From Clostridia bacterium (GTDB taxonomy: Bacteria; Bacillota; Clostridia; Oscillospirales; Acutalibacteraceae), in NCBI GenBank assembly GCA_017937865.1, contig JAGBCU010000023.1, positions 1-32,523 on the forward strand: a DNA stretch of 32,523 bases. Reading direction: 5' to 3'. Numbering within the stretch: the stretch's first letter is position 1; every line of letters starts with the position of its first letter. A program made the position numbers and the translations under genes. This document shows positions 25,403-32,523 of this stretch, piece after piece. Under the pieces are notes generated by a model. That model had not been told where the DNA came from, made no database searches, and was given only the letters and a program-made list of their open reading frames with translations.

Positions 25403-25425
25403 TATGTTAACAATATATTAACATA
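25403..25425. promoter_or_regulatory. Inverted repeat upstream of secreted hydrolase (possible operator)
   Basis: TATGTTAA, 7 bases, TTAACATA: a perfect 8-bp dyad 18-40 bases before the hydrolase start codon. The TTAACAT halves could be a regulator site. I could not place a convincing -10/-35 pair for this gene, so the relation to the promoter is open. The site is AT-rich and the dyad may be chance. Confidence 0.35.
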
Positions 25426-25504
25426 AAGATTTACCGTTTTAAAGTGTGCAATGTTTATAAATTTAATATATTCTTTTTTAGCACTTCAACGGATTTTACG
25501 GTTA

Positions 25505-25533
25505 TTTACATCTTTAAATGAATATGTTAAAAT
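25505..25533 (+). promoter_or_regulatory. Promoter of methyltransferase-phosphohexomutase unit
   Basis: TTTACA (25505-25510), a 17-base spacer, TAAAAT (25528-25533) with TGT before it (extended -10). It ends 26 bases before the ATG. Confidence 0.65.
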
Positions 25534-25559
25534 AAAACAAATCCTTGTTGGAGGTAGTT

Positions 25560-26306
25560 ATGTCTTACAGTTCTTTTGCTTCGGTTTATGATGAATTAAC
25601 CCTTAACGTTGATTATAAACGACGTGCAGAATATATTATGAGCATTCTCGCAGATTATGATATAAAAGACGGTCTTCTTTTAGACCTTGCCTGCGGTACG
25701 GGCTCTCTCTCGTTAGAGTTTTCAAAAAACGGATTTGAGGTAATAGGCACGGATGCTTCACCCGATATGCTTATGGAGGCTCAAAATAAAGCCGCTGAAG
25801 CGGGGGAGAATATCCTTTTCCTTTGTCAGCGTATGGAAGAAACCGACCTTTACGGAACAGTAAGAGCAATTGTTTGTTCACTTGACAGCATAAACCATTT
25901 ATCAAACGTAACCGAGCTTAACAAAACTTTTAATACCTTGAAAAACTTCATTGATGACGGCGGAATAATGGTGTTTGACGTTAATACCGTTTATAAGCAT
26001 CAAAAAATTCTTGGTAATAATACCTTCGTATATGATGAGAAAAATGTTTTTTGCGTTTGGCAAAATAATTTATATGATGACGGCGTTACCGTAGGTATAA
26101 ATCTCGACTTTTTTGTAAAAGATGATAAAAACAAATATAACCGTTTTACCGAAAGCTTTAAGGAAATTGCATTTACGGATGCTGAAATTACAAATGCGGT
26201 TGAAAGTGCAGGCTTTAAGGTTGTAAAAAAATATGCCGAGTTCAGCTGTTCAGCACCAAAGGAAGATACTCAAAGAGCATATTACGTTATCAGGAGAGAA
26301 TATTGA
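25560..26306 (+). CDS. Class I SAM-dependent methyltransferase
   Basis: A 248-residue Rossmann-fold methyltransferase. Motif I is LLDLACGTGSLSLEF, followed by an acidic residue at the end of beta-2 (GTDASPDML) and the post-motif segment around IVCSLDSINHL. It starts with SYSSFASVYDELT, a beginning often seen in this Firmicute group. The ATG at 25560 is 4 bases after GGAGGT; an in-frame start 15 bases earlier would be upstream of the binding site. Its stop overlaps the next start as TGATG. The methyl acceptor is unknown. Confidence 0.88.
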   Translation: MSYSSFASVYDELTLNVDYKRRAEYIMSILADYDIKDGLLLDLACGTGSLSLEFSKNGFEVIGTDASPDMLMEAQNKAAEAGENILFLCQRMEETDLYGTVRAIVCSLDSINHLSNVTELNKTFNTLKNFIDDGGIMVFDVNTVYKHQKILGNNTFVYDEKNVFCVWQNNLYDDGVTVGINLDFFVKDDKNKYNRFTESFKEIAFTDAEITNAVESAGFKVVKKYAEFSCSAPKEDTQRAYYVIRREY

Positions 26307-27811
26307 TGGATAATCTTTTATATTTAAAAAGCGGTACGGATATCCGAGGCACCGCAATAGAAAAAGAGGGTAAAGACATTGATTTAACCGATACACGTCT
26401 GTCAACAATAACCGCATCTTACGTTAACTTCTTGAAATGTAAGTTGGGTAAGGATAACTTGAAAATAACAGTAGGCTACGATTCAAGGGTATCCTCTGAA
26501 AGAATTTCAAGAGTAGTAACAAGAACGCTTGCCGATTTAGGCGTTAAGGTTTATGATTGCGGTCTTTCTTCAACGCCCTCAATGTTTATGTCAATAATTA
26601 ATTTTGCGGTTGACTCCGCAGTTATGATAACCGCAAGCCATCTTCCGATGGAAATGAATGGCCTTAAATTCTTTACCCGTCAGGGTGGCTTTTCGGGTAA
26701 CGATATTAAAGAAATTTTGTCATACGCCGAAAAGAACGAGTATCAGCTAAAAAGCGAAACTCAAAAAGCAGAAAAGCTTGATAATATGAAAAAATATTGC
26801 AAGGACCTCTGCGATATGATAAAAGAGGGCGTTAACGCTCCAAATTATGATAGACCCTTGGAAAATCTTAAAATAGTTGTTGATGCGGGTAACGGTGTGG
26901 GTGCTTTCTATGCCGAAAAGGTTTTAGCTGTGCTCGGTGCAGATATTTCGGGTAGCTGTTACCTTGAGCCTGACGGCAGATTTCCTAACCATATACCCAA
27001 CCCCGAAAATAAACAGGCTATGCAGTCAATTTGCGATGCAGTAAAAAAGGCAAATGCCGATTTGGGTGTGATTTTTGATACCGATTGTGACAGAGCCGCC
27101 TGCGTTGATAAAAATGCTCAGGAAATAAACAGAAATAAGCTTGTAGCACTTGCAGCATATATCGCTTTGAAGGATAACAAGGGCGGTATTATCGTTACCG
27201 ACTCCGTAACCTCAGACGGACTTGCAGAGTTTATTGAAAAGGATTTAGGCGGAGTGCATCACCGCTTTAAAAGAGGCTATAAAAACGTTATTGACGAAGC
27301 AATACGCCTTGAAAACGAAGAGAAAAAATCTGCACCGCTTGCAATAGAAACCTCGGGTCACGCCGCCTTTAAAGAAAACTATTATCTTGATGACGGCGCA
27401 TATCTTATAACAAAAATTATTATTGAAGCCGCAAAGCTTAATAAAGAGGGTAAGCAGATAGAAGATATTATCTCTTCATTGAAAACACCGGTTGAAGAAA
27501 AAGAAATAAGATTTACAATAAAGCTTGATGATTTCCGCGAATACGGTCTTTCTGTTATAAATGATTTTAAAGCTCTTTGCGAAAAGACCGAGGGAATAAC
27601 CATTTCACCTGTTAATTACGAGGGCGTAAGAGTTAATTTTGACGAAGCCTCGGGCGATGGCTGGCAGCTTTTAAGAATGAGCGTCCACGAACCGCTTTTA
27701 GTCCTCAATTGCGAAAGCAATAAAGAGGGCGGAGTAAATAAAATGCTCACCTTCTTCAAAGCGTTTATAGAAAAATACGACAAGCTCGATTTGTCAAAAT
27801 TAGTGTTGTAA
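26306..27811 (+). CDS. Phosphoglucomutase/phosphomannomutase family protein
   Basis: A 501-residue alpha-D-phosphohexomutase that interconverts hexose 1- and 6-phosphates through a phosphoserine. Seen: SGTDIRGTA at the N-terminus, the active-site serine in MITASHLP (usual form TASHNP), the metal loop FDTDCDR, and the sugar-binding loop ETSGHAAF in place of the common GEMSGH. The ATG at 26306 shares its A with the TGA of the methyltransferase. AGGAGA is 8 bases upstream; a TTG at 26303 is also possible. Glucose versus mannose preference cannot be fixed from the sequence; it likely feeds cell-envelope sugars. Confidence 0.88.
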   Translation: MDNLLYLKSGTDIRGTAIEKEGKDIDLTDTRLSTITASYVNFLKCKLGKDNLKITVGYDSRVSSERISRVVTRTLADLGVKVYDCGLSSTPSMFMSIINFAVDSAVMITASHLPMEMNGLKFFTRQGGFSGNDIKEILSYAEKNEYQLKSETQKAEKLDNMKKYCKDLCDMIKEGVNAPNYDRPLENLKIVVDAGNGVGAFYAEKVLAVLGADISGSCYLEPDGRFPNHIPNPENKQAMQSICDAVKKANADLGVIFDTDCDRAACVDKNAQEINRNKLVALAAYIALKDNKGGIIVTDSVTSDGLAEFIEKDLGGVHHRFKRGYKNVIDEAIRLENEEKKSAPLAIETSGHAAFKENYYLDDGAYLITKIIIEAAKLNKEGKQIEDIISSLKTPVEEKEIRFTIKLDDFREYGLSVINDFKALCEKTEGITISPVNYEGVRVNFDEASGDGWQLLRMSVHEPLLVLNCESNKEGGVNKMLTFFKAFIEKYDKLDLSKLVL

Positions 27812-27815
27812 AAAT

Positions 27816-27850
27816 AAGCGGAGTGCTTTTAGCACTCCGCTTTTATTTTA
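27816..27850 (+). terminator. Terminator after phosphohexomutase
   Basis: A perfect 12-bp GC-containing stem (27816-27827 with 27831-27842), loop TTT, then TTTTATTTTA overlapping the stem end. It starts 4 bases after the stop codon. Confidence 0.92.
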
Positions 27851-27860
27851 TACTTGTATT

Positions 27861-27888
27861 TTTACTTAATATTTATTATACTTATAAT
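27861..27888 (+). promoter_or_regulatory. Promoter of LCP-like-transglutaminase-folate unit
   Basis: TTTACT (27861-27866), a 16-base spacer and a perfect TATAAT (27883-27888). It supports a start at the later TTG (27923) rather than an ATG at 27854, which would lie upstream of the promoter core. No other promoter was seen before folE, so the six genes may share it. Confidence 0.6.
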
Positions 27889-27922
27889 GTATACGTTAAT
27901 TTTAAACAATGAGGTGTTGGTT

Positions 27923-28792
27923 TTGGCTCGTTACGGTCTTGATCTCCAACGTAAATATAAAAATAAAAAAAGAAAAACTACTATCTTTATTTGTGTGTTT
28001 CTCTGCTTCGTAATTCTTTTAGGCTCTGTTTCTACCTTGCTTTTGTGGAAATCTCTTAACTACGATTTTAATAATTTTTTTAAACCCGAGGGCGAAAGCA
28101 CAACTGCCCCTGCAACAACAGAAAAAATAGATTCCGTTGTTCTTCAGGGTGAGTCGCTTTTCCTGGTTGCCGTAACCTCTGATGACGGTAAAGAAACCCG
28201 ATTTATAAACCTTATAAACGTTGATTTAAGTAAAAAAACCATTAAGGTTATCCCTGTTGACCATACCTTGAAAGCGTCTGATAGCAAAGTATCGTTCGCT
28301 AAAACCTTGGAAGCAAGCGGTGTTAAAGATTTAGTTTCTCAAGTTAATTCTTTTTATGATGTAACTGTTGACAGATACGCGGTGTTTACTGATTCCGGCT
28401 TCAAATCTGTTTACAGAGCTTTAGGGGATATAACCGTTAAAATTAATGAGGATTTAGAGTATGATACCCCTGATATGTTTCTTGAGCTAAGTCGCGGTGA
28501 TAACGTTCTTACTCCTGAAAAAACATATAAATATATGAAATATATCTGCGAAACCGAAAAAGGATATGAATGCTCGAAGCTTAATGCGGAAATAATTGTT
28601 GCTTCCTTTAACGCCTTCTTCAATAATCAAACCTTCTTATCTGCAGATTCACTTTTTTCAAAGCTTATTAATTACTGCACAACTGATATTACTATAGTTG
28701 ATTTTACCGATAGTAAGGATGAAATCGAATATCTCTTACCGAAAACCTCAAAAGAAAAACTAAAGGTTTTCGTTTCCGAAAAGGAGTTTTAA
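27923..28792 (+). CDS. Degenerate LytR-CpsA-Psr (LCP)-like membrane protein
   Basis: A 289-residue protein with a basic cytoplasmic N-terminus (RKYKNKKRK), one membrane span at about 19-41, a Thr/Ala-rich linker and an extracellular domain. The domain follows the LCP pattern: FLVAVTSDDGKETRFINLINVDLSKKTIKVIPVD..., VDRYAVFTDSGFKSVYRALG, and LTPEKTYKYMKY, matching the order of the GxDxR, IPRDT, GFxxLIDALGG and LxGxxALxYxRxR motifs. But the usual Asp/Arg positions of the active site are missing (IPVDHT for IPRDT, YMKY for YVRFR). So it probably does not transfer lipid-linked polymers to peptidoglycan. I choose TTG at 27923, 6 bases after GAGGTG. The family call is by pattern and moderately sure. 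Confidence 0.6.
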   Translation: MARYGLDLQRKYKNKKRKTTIFICVFLCFVILLGSVSTLLLWKSLNYDFNNFFKPEGESTTAPATTEKIDSVVLQGESLFLVAVTSDDGKETRFINLINVDLSKKTIKVIPVDHTLKASDSKVSFAKTLEASGVKDLVSQVNSFYDVTVDRYAVFTDSGFKSVYRALGDITVKINEDLEYDTPDMFLELSRGDNVLTPEKTYKYMKYICETEKGYECSKLNAEIIVASFNAFFNNQTFLSADSLFSKLINYCTTDITIVDFTDSKDEIEYLLPKTSKEKLKVFVSEKEF

Positions 28793-28793
28793 T

Positions 28794-29963
28794 ATGAAAA
28801 ATAAAGGGTTAACTAAATTTTTAACGGCTATTGGCGTTGTGGCTGTAATAGCTCTCGTTGTAGGTGCTATTTTGACAAGCGTTGTTTATGAAAACGTTTT
28901 AAAGCCTCAGGATTTTTCTGCTAACGGTGCTCTTCCGTCCGGTGACGGCACAGGCTATTACCGTCATTGCTATAATGAACTGACCGACGAAGAAAAAGCG
29001 GTTTATAACGTGGTCGTTGCTAATATTTACGATATGCCCGAGAAAATCGAGATTCCCTCTTTAGGCTCGGGTGACCTTAATAAGATTTTTACTGCTATAT
29101 CTTACGATAACCCCGACCTTTTTTGTATAGGAACAAAATGCAGTGTTTACAGAGAAGGCTTGAAATCATATTTTGAGCCTACCTATATTATGACTCTTGA
29201 GGAGTTTAAAAAGCAAAGCGACGAAGCAAGCAAGGCAGCAAATACAATTCTTATGGGTACAAAGGCGTATACCTCTATCTATGAGAAAGAGTTATACGTT
29301 CACGATTATATTATAAATCATTGCTCGTATTCTGACCCCAATACTAACCCAAATGCAAACTCAATTTACGGTTGTCTTGTGGAGGGTAAAGCAGGTTGCG
29401 AGGGTTATGCAAGAGCTTTTCAGTATTTGATGAATATGCTTAATATTGATAACCGACTTGTGACAGGCGAATCTGCCGAAGACGGTGTGAATTATACGGG
29501 CCATATGTGGAATTACGTTGTGCTTGACGGGGAAGGCTATTTTGTTGATACAACCTGGGATGACCCCAAAGGTACAAGTCAGGTGCTTCGCCATACTTAT
29601 TTTAACGTTACAACAAACGATGTTTTAGTAAAACGAAAAAGTATTAATCAGGTAATTCCTTTTACAACCGCAACAAAGTATAATTATTTCGTGTATGAAA
29701 GTGCGTATTTTACCACGGGTGCAGGGGAGCAATTCTCAAATGCAATTGATGCCTCGATTAATAATGCTATTCAAAGAGGCTATAAATGCGCCGAATTAAA
29801 ATTCCCCGATTCTGCAACCTTACAGCAGGCTAAATCAACAATGTTTGACCAAGGCGTAGTTTATACTGCCTTTAAGGATGCAGGGCTTATTCAGGATTTG
29901 AGCGGCTCAAAGGTTTATTATAGTATTGATGACAAAATGAACGTTATTTGTCTTTTCTTCTAA
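28794..29963 (+). CDS. Membrane-anchored transglutaminase-like protein
   Basis: A 389-residue protein with one N-terminal membrane span (about 8-31) and an extracellular transglutaminase/protease-like fold. The triad is visible: Cys202 in GKAGCEGYARAF, His237 in GHMWNYVVLDG and Asp252 in YFVDTTWDDP. Bacterial relatives act as cysteine peptidases or crosslinkers at the cell surface, but the reaction is not known here. It starts 1 base after the LCP-like stop, with AAAGGAG inside that gene. The pair of anchored surface proteins suggests a shared job in the cell envelope. Confidence 0.85.
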   Translation: MKNKGLTKFLTAIGVVAVIALVVGAILTSVVYENVLKPQDFSANGALPSGDGTGYYRHCYNELTDEEKAVYNVVVANIYDMPEKIEIPSLGSGDLNKIFTAISYDNPDLFCIGTKCSVYREGLKSYFEPTYIMTLEEFKKQSDEASKAANTILMGTKAYTSIYEKELYVHDYIINHCSYSDPNTNPNANSIYGCLVEGKAGCEGYARAFQYLMNMLNIDNRLVTGESAEDGVNYTGHMWNYVVLDGEGYFVDTTWDDPKGTSQVLRHTYFNVTTNDVLVKRKSINQVIPFTTATKYNYFVYESAYFTTGAGEQFSNAIDASINNAIQRGYKCAELKFPDSATLQQAKSTMFDQGVVYTAFKDAGLIQDLSGSKVYYSIDDKMNVICLFF

Positions 29964-29976
29964 GAGGTGTATATAA

Positions 29977-30540
29977 ATGGATAAAGAGAAAATAGAAAGA
30001 GCTGTCAGGGATATTCTTGAAGCAATAGGTGAAGATCCCGACAGACCCGGTCTTAAAGAAACTCCTTCCCGTGTTGCAAGGATGTATGAAGAGGTTTTTT
30101 CGGGTCTTAATGAAGACGCCCATGTTCATTTAAAGCTTTTTGATGAACCGGGCAACGATGAAATGGTAATTGTAAGAGATATTCCAATGTACTCAATGTG
30201 CGAGCATCATCTTTTGCCCTTTATAGGCAAGGCTCATATTGCTTATATTCCTGCTGACGGTAGAATTATCGGTCTTTCAAAGCTTGCAAGAATTGTAAAC
30301 GTATATGCAAAACGTCCTCAGGTGCAAGAAAGATTAACATCTCAGATTGCAGATTTTCTTTTTGACGAGCTCGGTGCTAAAAGCGTTGCCGTTATCGTAG
30401 AGGCAGAGCATCTTTGTATGACAATGCGAGGCGCAAAGGCTGCGGGTGCAGTTACTCAGACCTCTGCCCTCAGAGGTACTGCAAGAAGTGATGCAAGAAC
30501 CCGTGCAGAGGTAATGGCTCTTTTAACAGGCGGTAGATAA
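29977..30540 (+). CDS. folE: GTP cyclohydrolase I
   Basis: A 187-residue GTP cyclohydrolase IA, the first step of pterin synthesis (GTP to 7,8-dihydroneopterin triphosphate). The zinc ligands appear in [20 protein letters not shown] (Cys and His) and [12 protein letters not shown] (second Cys). [20 protein letters not shown] is the family signature. Usual length. The ATG follows AGAGGTG. First of four contiguous folate genes, beginning 13 bases after the transglutaminase-like stop. Confidence 0.97.
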   Translation: MDKEKIERAVRDILEAIGEDPDRPGLKETPSRVARMYEEVFSGLNEDAHVHLKLFDEPGNDEMVIVRDIPMYSMCEHHLLPFIGKAHIAYIPADGRIIGLSKLARIVNVYAKRPQVQERLTSQIADFLFDELGAKSVAVIVEAEHLCMTMRGAKAAGAVTQTSALRGTARSDARTRAEVMALLTGGR

Positions 30541-30541
30541 A

Positions 30542-31366
30542 ATGTTTTCTTTCCAAAAGCTAATCGAAAACAAAAAACGCCCACTTGTTATGGGTATATT
30601 GAATATAACCCCCGATTCATTTTCTGACGGTGGTGAAAGCTTTAGCCTTTCGGGTGCTCTCGAAAGGCTTCATTGTCTTGAAAAAGAGGGTGCAGATATT
30701 ATTGATATCGGCGCTTGCTCTACAGCTCCTATGAATGAGCCTGTTTCTTGTGACGAGGAAATAAAACGCCTTTCGTTTTTACCCGAGCTTGTGAAAAATG
30801 CAAGCGTGCCCTTGTCTATTGATACCTTCAGACCTGAGGTAGCCGAGTTTGCTTTAAAAAACGGTGTTAGTATCGTTAATGATGAAAGCGGATGCTTTTC
30901 ACAAGCTATGGCAGAGGTCGTGAAAAAGTATAATGCAGGTTGGATTTTTATGCATACGGGCGGAAAGTCCTCAAAGGATGTAAAAGAATACCCCAACGGT
31001 GTTTTGAATGATGTTTTAAATTATTTTGAAGGCTGCTACAAAAAAGCAACCGATTTCGGTGTGAATAAAGATAGCTTGTTTTTTGATTTCGGTATAGGCT
31101 TCGGTAAATCCCGTGAGGATGATTTGCTTCTGCTTTGTGAGTGTGAAAAAATCGCAGCCTATTACCCATTGCTTGTAGGCGTTTCGCGAAAAAGAATAAT
31201 AGGTGAAATTGTAAACGAAAAGGATGCTAAAAACAGAGTAGCAGGTAGCGTAGCCGCTGCAGCCCTTGTTGCTTATAAGGGTGCCGAGATTTTAAGAGTG
31301 CATGATGTGAAAGAAACTGTTGATGCTATGAATATAGTAAGTGCAGTCGTGAAAGGATATATATAA
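30542..31366 (+). CDS. folP: Dihydropteroate synthase, divergent
   Basis: A 274-residue enzyme expected to join 6-hydroxymethyl-dihydropterin pyrophosphate to p-aminobenzoate, the target step of sulfonamides. The family pattern is clear: MGILNITPDSFSDGG, SIDTFRPEVAEFAL, IVNDESG, FDFGIGFGKS, GVSRKRIIGEI and a terminal RVHDV. Several otherwise conserved spots differ: loop 2 reads DIGACSTAPMNEP instead of the usual DIGGESTRPG, HTGGKSS replaces HMRGTP, and DFGIGFGK replaces DPGIGFGK. The fol context supports the call. It starts 1 base after the folE stop with AGGCGG upstream, and folB follows directly. Confidence 0.88.
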   Translation: MFSFQKLIENKKRPLVMGILNITPDSFSDGGESFSLSGALERLHCLEKEGADIIDIGACSTAPMNEPVSCDEEIKRLSFLPELVKNASVPLSIDTFRPEVAEFALKNGVSIVNDESGCFSQAMAEVVKKYNAGWIFMHTGGKSSKDVKEYPNGVLNDVLNYFEGCYKKATDFGVNKDSLFFDFGIGFGKSREDDLLLLCECEKIAAYYPLLVGVSRKRIIGEIVNEKDAKNRVAGSVAAAALVAYKGAEILRVHDVKETVDAMNIVSAVVKGYI

Positions 31367-31753
31367 ATGTATAATAAAATAATTATTAAGGGTTTACGTT
31401 TAAAAGCATATCACGGAGTTAATCCTGAAGAGAAAATTGACGGTCAGATGTTTGAGCTTGATATAACAACGCTTATTGATACCGTTAATGCGGATAATAC
31501 TGATGATTTAGAAAATACGGTAAGCTATGCAAAAATCATTAAAACTGTGAGAGCAGTTTTTACTGCCGAAAGCTATAATCTTATTGAGTATGCAGCTAAT
31601 AAGGTCTGCGTTGCTATTCTTGAAACATACCCGTCTTTAAAAAGCGTAACTGTTTTATTGAAAAAGCCCGAAGCACCTATAAGCGCCGATTTCGATTACG
31701 TCGCAGTTGAAGAAACCTTGACAAGAGAAGAATTTGAACAGAGGAAAGTATAA
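31367..31753 (+). CDS. folB: Dihydroneopterin aldolase
   Basis: A 128-residue aldolase that converts 7,8-dihydroneopterin to 6-hydroxymethyl-dihydropterin. The conserved pterin-site Glu lies in AYHGVNPEEK, the catalytic Lys near LLKKPEAPI, and SYAKIIKTV with LIEYAANKV are family segments. Typical length for this octameric enzyme. It starts immediately after the folP stop, and its own stop overlaps folK as TAATG. Confidence 0.95.
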   Translation: MYNKIIIKGLRLKAYHGVNPEEKIDGQMFELDITTLIDTVNADNTDDLENTVSYAKIIKTVRAVFTAESYNLIEYAANKVCVAILETYPSLKSVTVLLKKPEAPISADFDYVAVEETLTREEFEQRKV

Positions 31754-32226
31754 TGAAAGCAGTTATAGGAATCGGAACAAATATCGGTGACAGAAAGAAT
31801 AATATTGATAAGGCAATTGACGCTTTAGGCTTAGTGCCTTATATAAATGTAATAAGATGTGCTTCTGTTTACGAAACCGCACCCTGGGGTTATACCGAAC
31901 AGGCGAATTTCTATAATACGGTCGTTGAGGTGGAAACTACACGTTCACCCGAAATGCTTTTAGGAGTCTGCCTTGGTATCGAAACAGGTATGGGAAGAGT
32001 AAGGGAATTTAAAAACGGCCCCCGTATCGTTGATTTGGATTTACTTGTGTATGAGGGTTGCGAAAGTAATACAGAGAATCTTCAGTTACCTCATAGCAGA
32101 ATAGGGGAAAGAGATTTTGTTCTCATACCCTTAAAAGAGCTGTATCAGGATATGAATATATTAGGCTTTGATTACTCTGAAGAGTATGAAAATATAATAG
32201 AAAATTCAACTGCAAAAATTATTTAA
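31753..32226 (+). CDS. folK: 2-amino-4-hydroxy-6-hydroxymethyldihydropteridine pyrophosphokinase
   Basis: A 157-residue HPPK that pyrophosphorylates 6-hydroxymethyl-dihydropterin from ATP, just before the dihydropteroate synthase step. Seen: GIGTNIGDRKNNIDKAI, VYETAPWGYTEQANFYN, and the signature GPRIVDLDLLVY with the two magnesium-binding Asp. The C-terminal LPHSRIGERDFVLIPL is typical. Last protein gene of the window; its ATG overlaps the folB stop. Confidence 0.96.
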   Translation: MKAVIGIGTNIGDRKNNIDKAIDALGLVPYINVIRCASVYETAPWGYTEQANFYNTVVEVETTRSPEMLLGVCLGIETGMGRVREFKNGPRIVDLDLLVYEGCESNTENLQLPHSRIGERDFVLIPLKELYQDMNILGFDYSEEYENIIENSTAKII

Positions 32227-32245
32227 AAAAATTTAAAATTAGGTA

Positions 32246-32274
32246 TTGACATTTTAAAGTGTTGATGATATAAT
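32246..32274 (+). promoter_or_regulatory. rRNA-operon promoter P1 (perfect consensus)
   Basis: TTGACA (32246-32251), a 17-base spacer and TATAAT (32269-32274), matching the sigma-A consensus at all twelve positions. It begins 20 bases after the folK stop. Strength and position fit the distal promoter of an rrn operon. Confidence 0.85.
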
Positions 32275-32523
32275 TCTCACTCGTTGGCCGTAAAAAGCCT
32301 GTCGAGAATACTCGATAAACACCTACCGGAATATGAGACCCCGAAACGCGCGGACGTGTGGAAGGGTTTGATAAAAAGAGGGAAAAAGGTGTTGACAAGA
32401 GCATCGAAAAGTGATAAGATGTTCAAGCGCTCGAAAGAGGAGCGCAAAACGAACCTTGAAAATTAAACAACGAGAAAAGAAGAAACCCTGAAATTTTTTT
32501 GAGCGAAATATAAATTTTGCGAC
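32275..32523 (+). ncRNA. Leader of an rRNA operon (16S begins beyond the window)
   Basis: No gene with a ribosome binding site is present. Downstream of P2 there is a hairpin GCGCTC/GAGCGC (32427-32432 with 32440-32445) and the string AACCTTGAAAATTAAACAAC at about 32452-32471, very like the stretch found shortly before 16S genes in many Clostridia. An AT-rich imperfect inverted repeat (GAGCGAAAT with ATTTTGCG) near the right edge could be part of the 16S processing stem. The 16S sequence itself (AGAGTTTGATCCTGGCTCAG) is not reached. An open frame from 32284 is not considered real. Confidence 0.7.
32392..32420 (+). promoter_or_regulatory. rRNA-operon promoter P2
   Basis: TTGACA (32392-32397), a 17-base spacer and TAAGAT (32415-32420), about 146 bases after P1. 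Tandem promoters of this kind are typical of Firmicute rRNA operons. Confidence 0.75.

Noticed and set aside
27854..27922. N-terminal extension of the LCP-like protein from an ATG at 27854
   Set aside because: It would begin upstream of the promoter -10 box; the TTG at 27923 has a well-placed GAGGTG and gives a normal basic N-terminus before the membrane span.
32284..32466. Open frame of 60 residues with a basic composition
   Set aside because: It lies between and across the two rRNA promoters and the leader hairpin, starts with TTG without a ribosome binding site, and matches no family I know.
1..32523. Prophage, insertion sequence, integrase or toxin-antitoxin genes
   Set aside because: All long frames are accounted for by metabolic, repair, translation or surface genes. 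No transposase, integrase or paired small toxin genes were seen on either strand.

Overview
The window looks like chromosomal DNA of a gut-type, low-to-moderate GC Firmicute of class Clostridia, probably an Oscillospirales/Ruminococcaceae-like lineage. The reasons are strong AGGAGG/AAAGGTGAT ribosome binding sites, frequent TTG starts, consensus sigma-A type promoters, a DUF951-prfA-tsaC-coaE-transglycosylase operon, clustered folE-folP-folB-folK, and many exported proteins without a cell-wall LPXTG signal. No phage, transposase or plasmid genes are present. The genus is inference.

Layout. (1) 1-5388: a minus-strand glycan cassette, alpha-mannosidase (GH38) then sialidase (GH33), bracketed on both sides by related repeats in mirror-image order (a hairpin module on the outside, 7-bp-periodic repeats on the inside). 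(2) 5389-12546, plus strand: uvrB-uvrA (nucleotide excision repair), then a separately promoted membrane M28 peptidase and a DUF2804 protein, closed by a strong hairpin terminator. (3) 12596-17387, minus strand: an S1-domain RNA-binding protein, then an operon of a ferredoxin-type aldo/keto reductase, a discoidin-like lipoprotein and an alpha-galactosidase (GH36). (4) 17497-23772, plus strand: a tightly packed operon DUF951-prfA-tsaC-coaE-transglycosylase-PHP phosphoesterase-M18 aminopeptidase, ending at a bidirectional terminator. (5) 23847-25385, minus strand: an exported alpha/beta-hydrolase. (6) 25560-27811, plus strand: methyltransferase and phosphohexomutase, then a terminator. (7) 27923-32226, plus strand: a degenerate LytR-CpsA-Psr-like protein, a membrane-anchored transglutaminase-like protein, and four folate genes. 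(8) 32227-32523: two near-consensus tandem promoters and a leader that looks like the start of an rRNA operon; the 16S gene itself lies beyond the window.

How it works together. The glycoside hydrolases (sialidase, alpha-mannosidase, alpha-galactosidase) fit use of host or plant oligosaccharides that are imported and trimmed in the cytoplasm, since none has a signal peptide. The central operon supplies translation termination, tRNA modification and CoA synthesis. The fol genes take GTP to dihydropteroate, apart from the dephosphorylation step and the pABA supply, which are not encoded here.

Most of the window is ordinary chromosome. The observations most worth following are: strong depletion of GATC across the whole window (nine sites found by eye), mirrored repeat clusters around the GH38/GH33 cassette, an unusual heptad-periodic repeat tract, and a similar short amphipathic aromatic C-terminal tail on two exported enzymes encoded by different transcription units. 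No clear new multi-gene system was identified.
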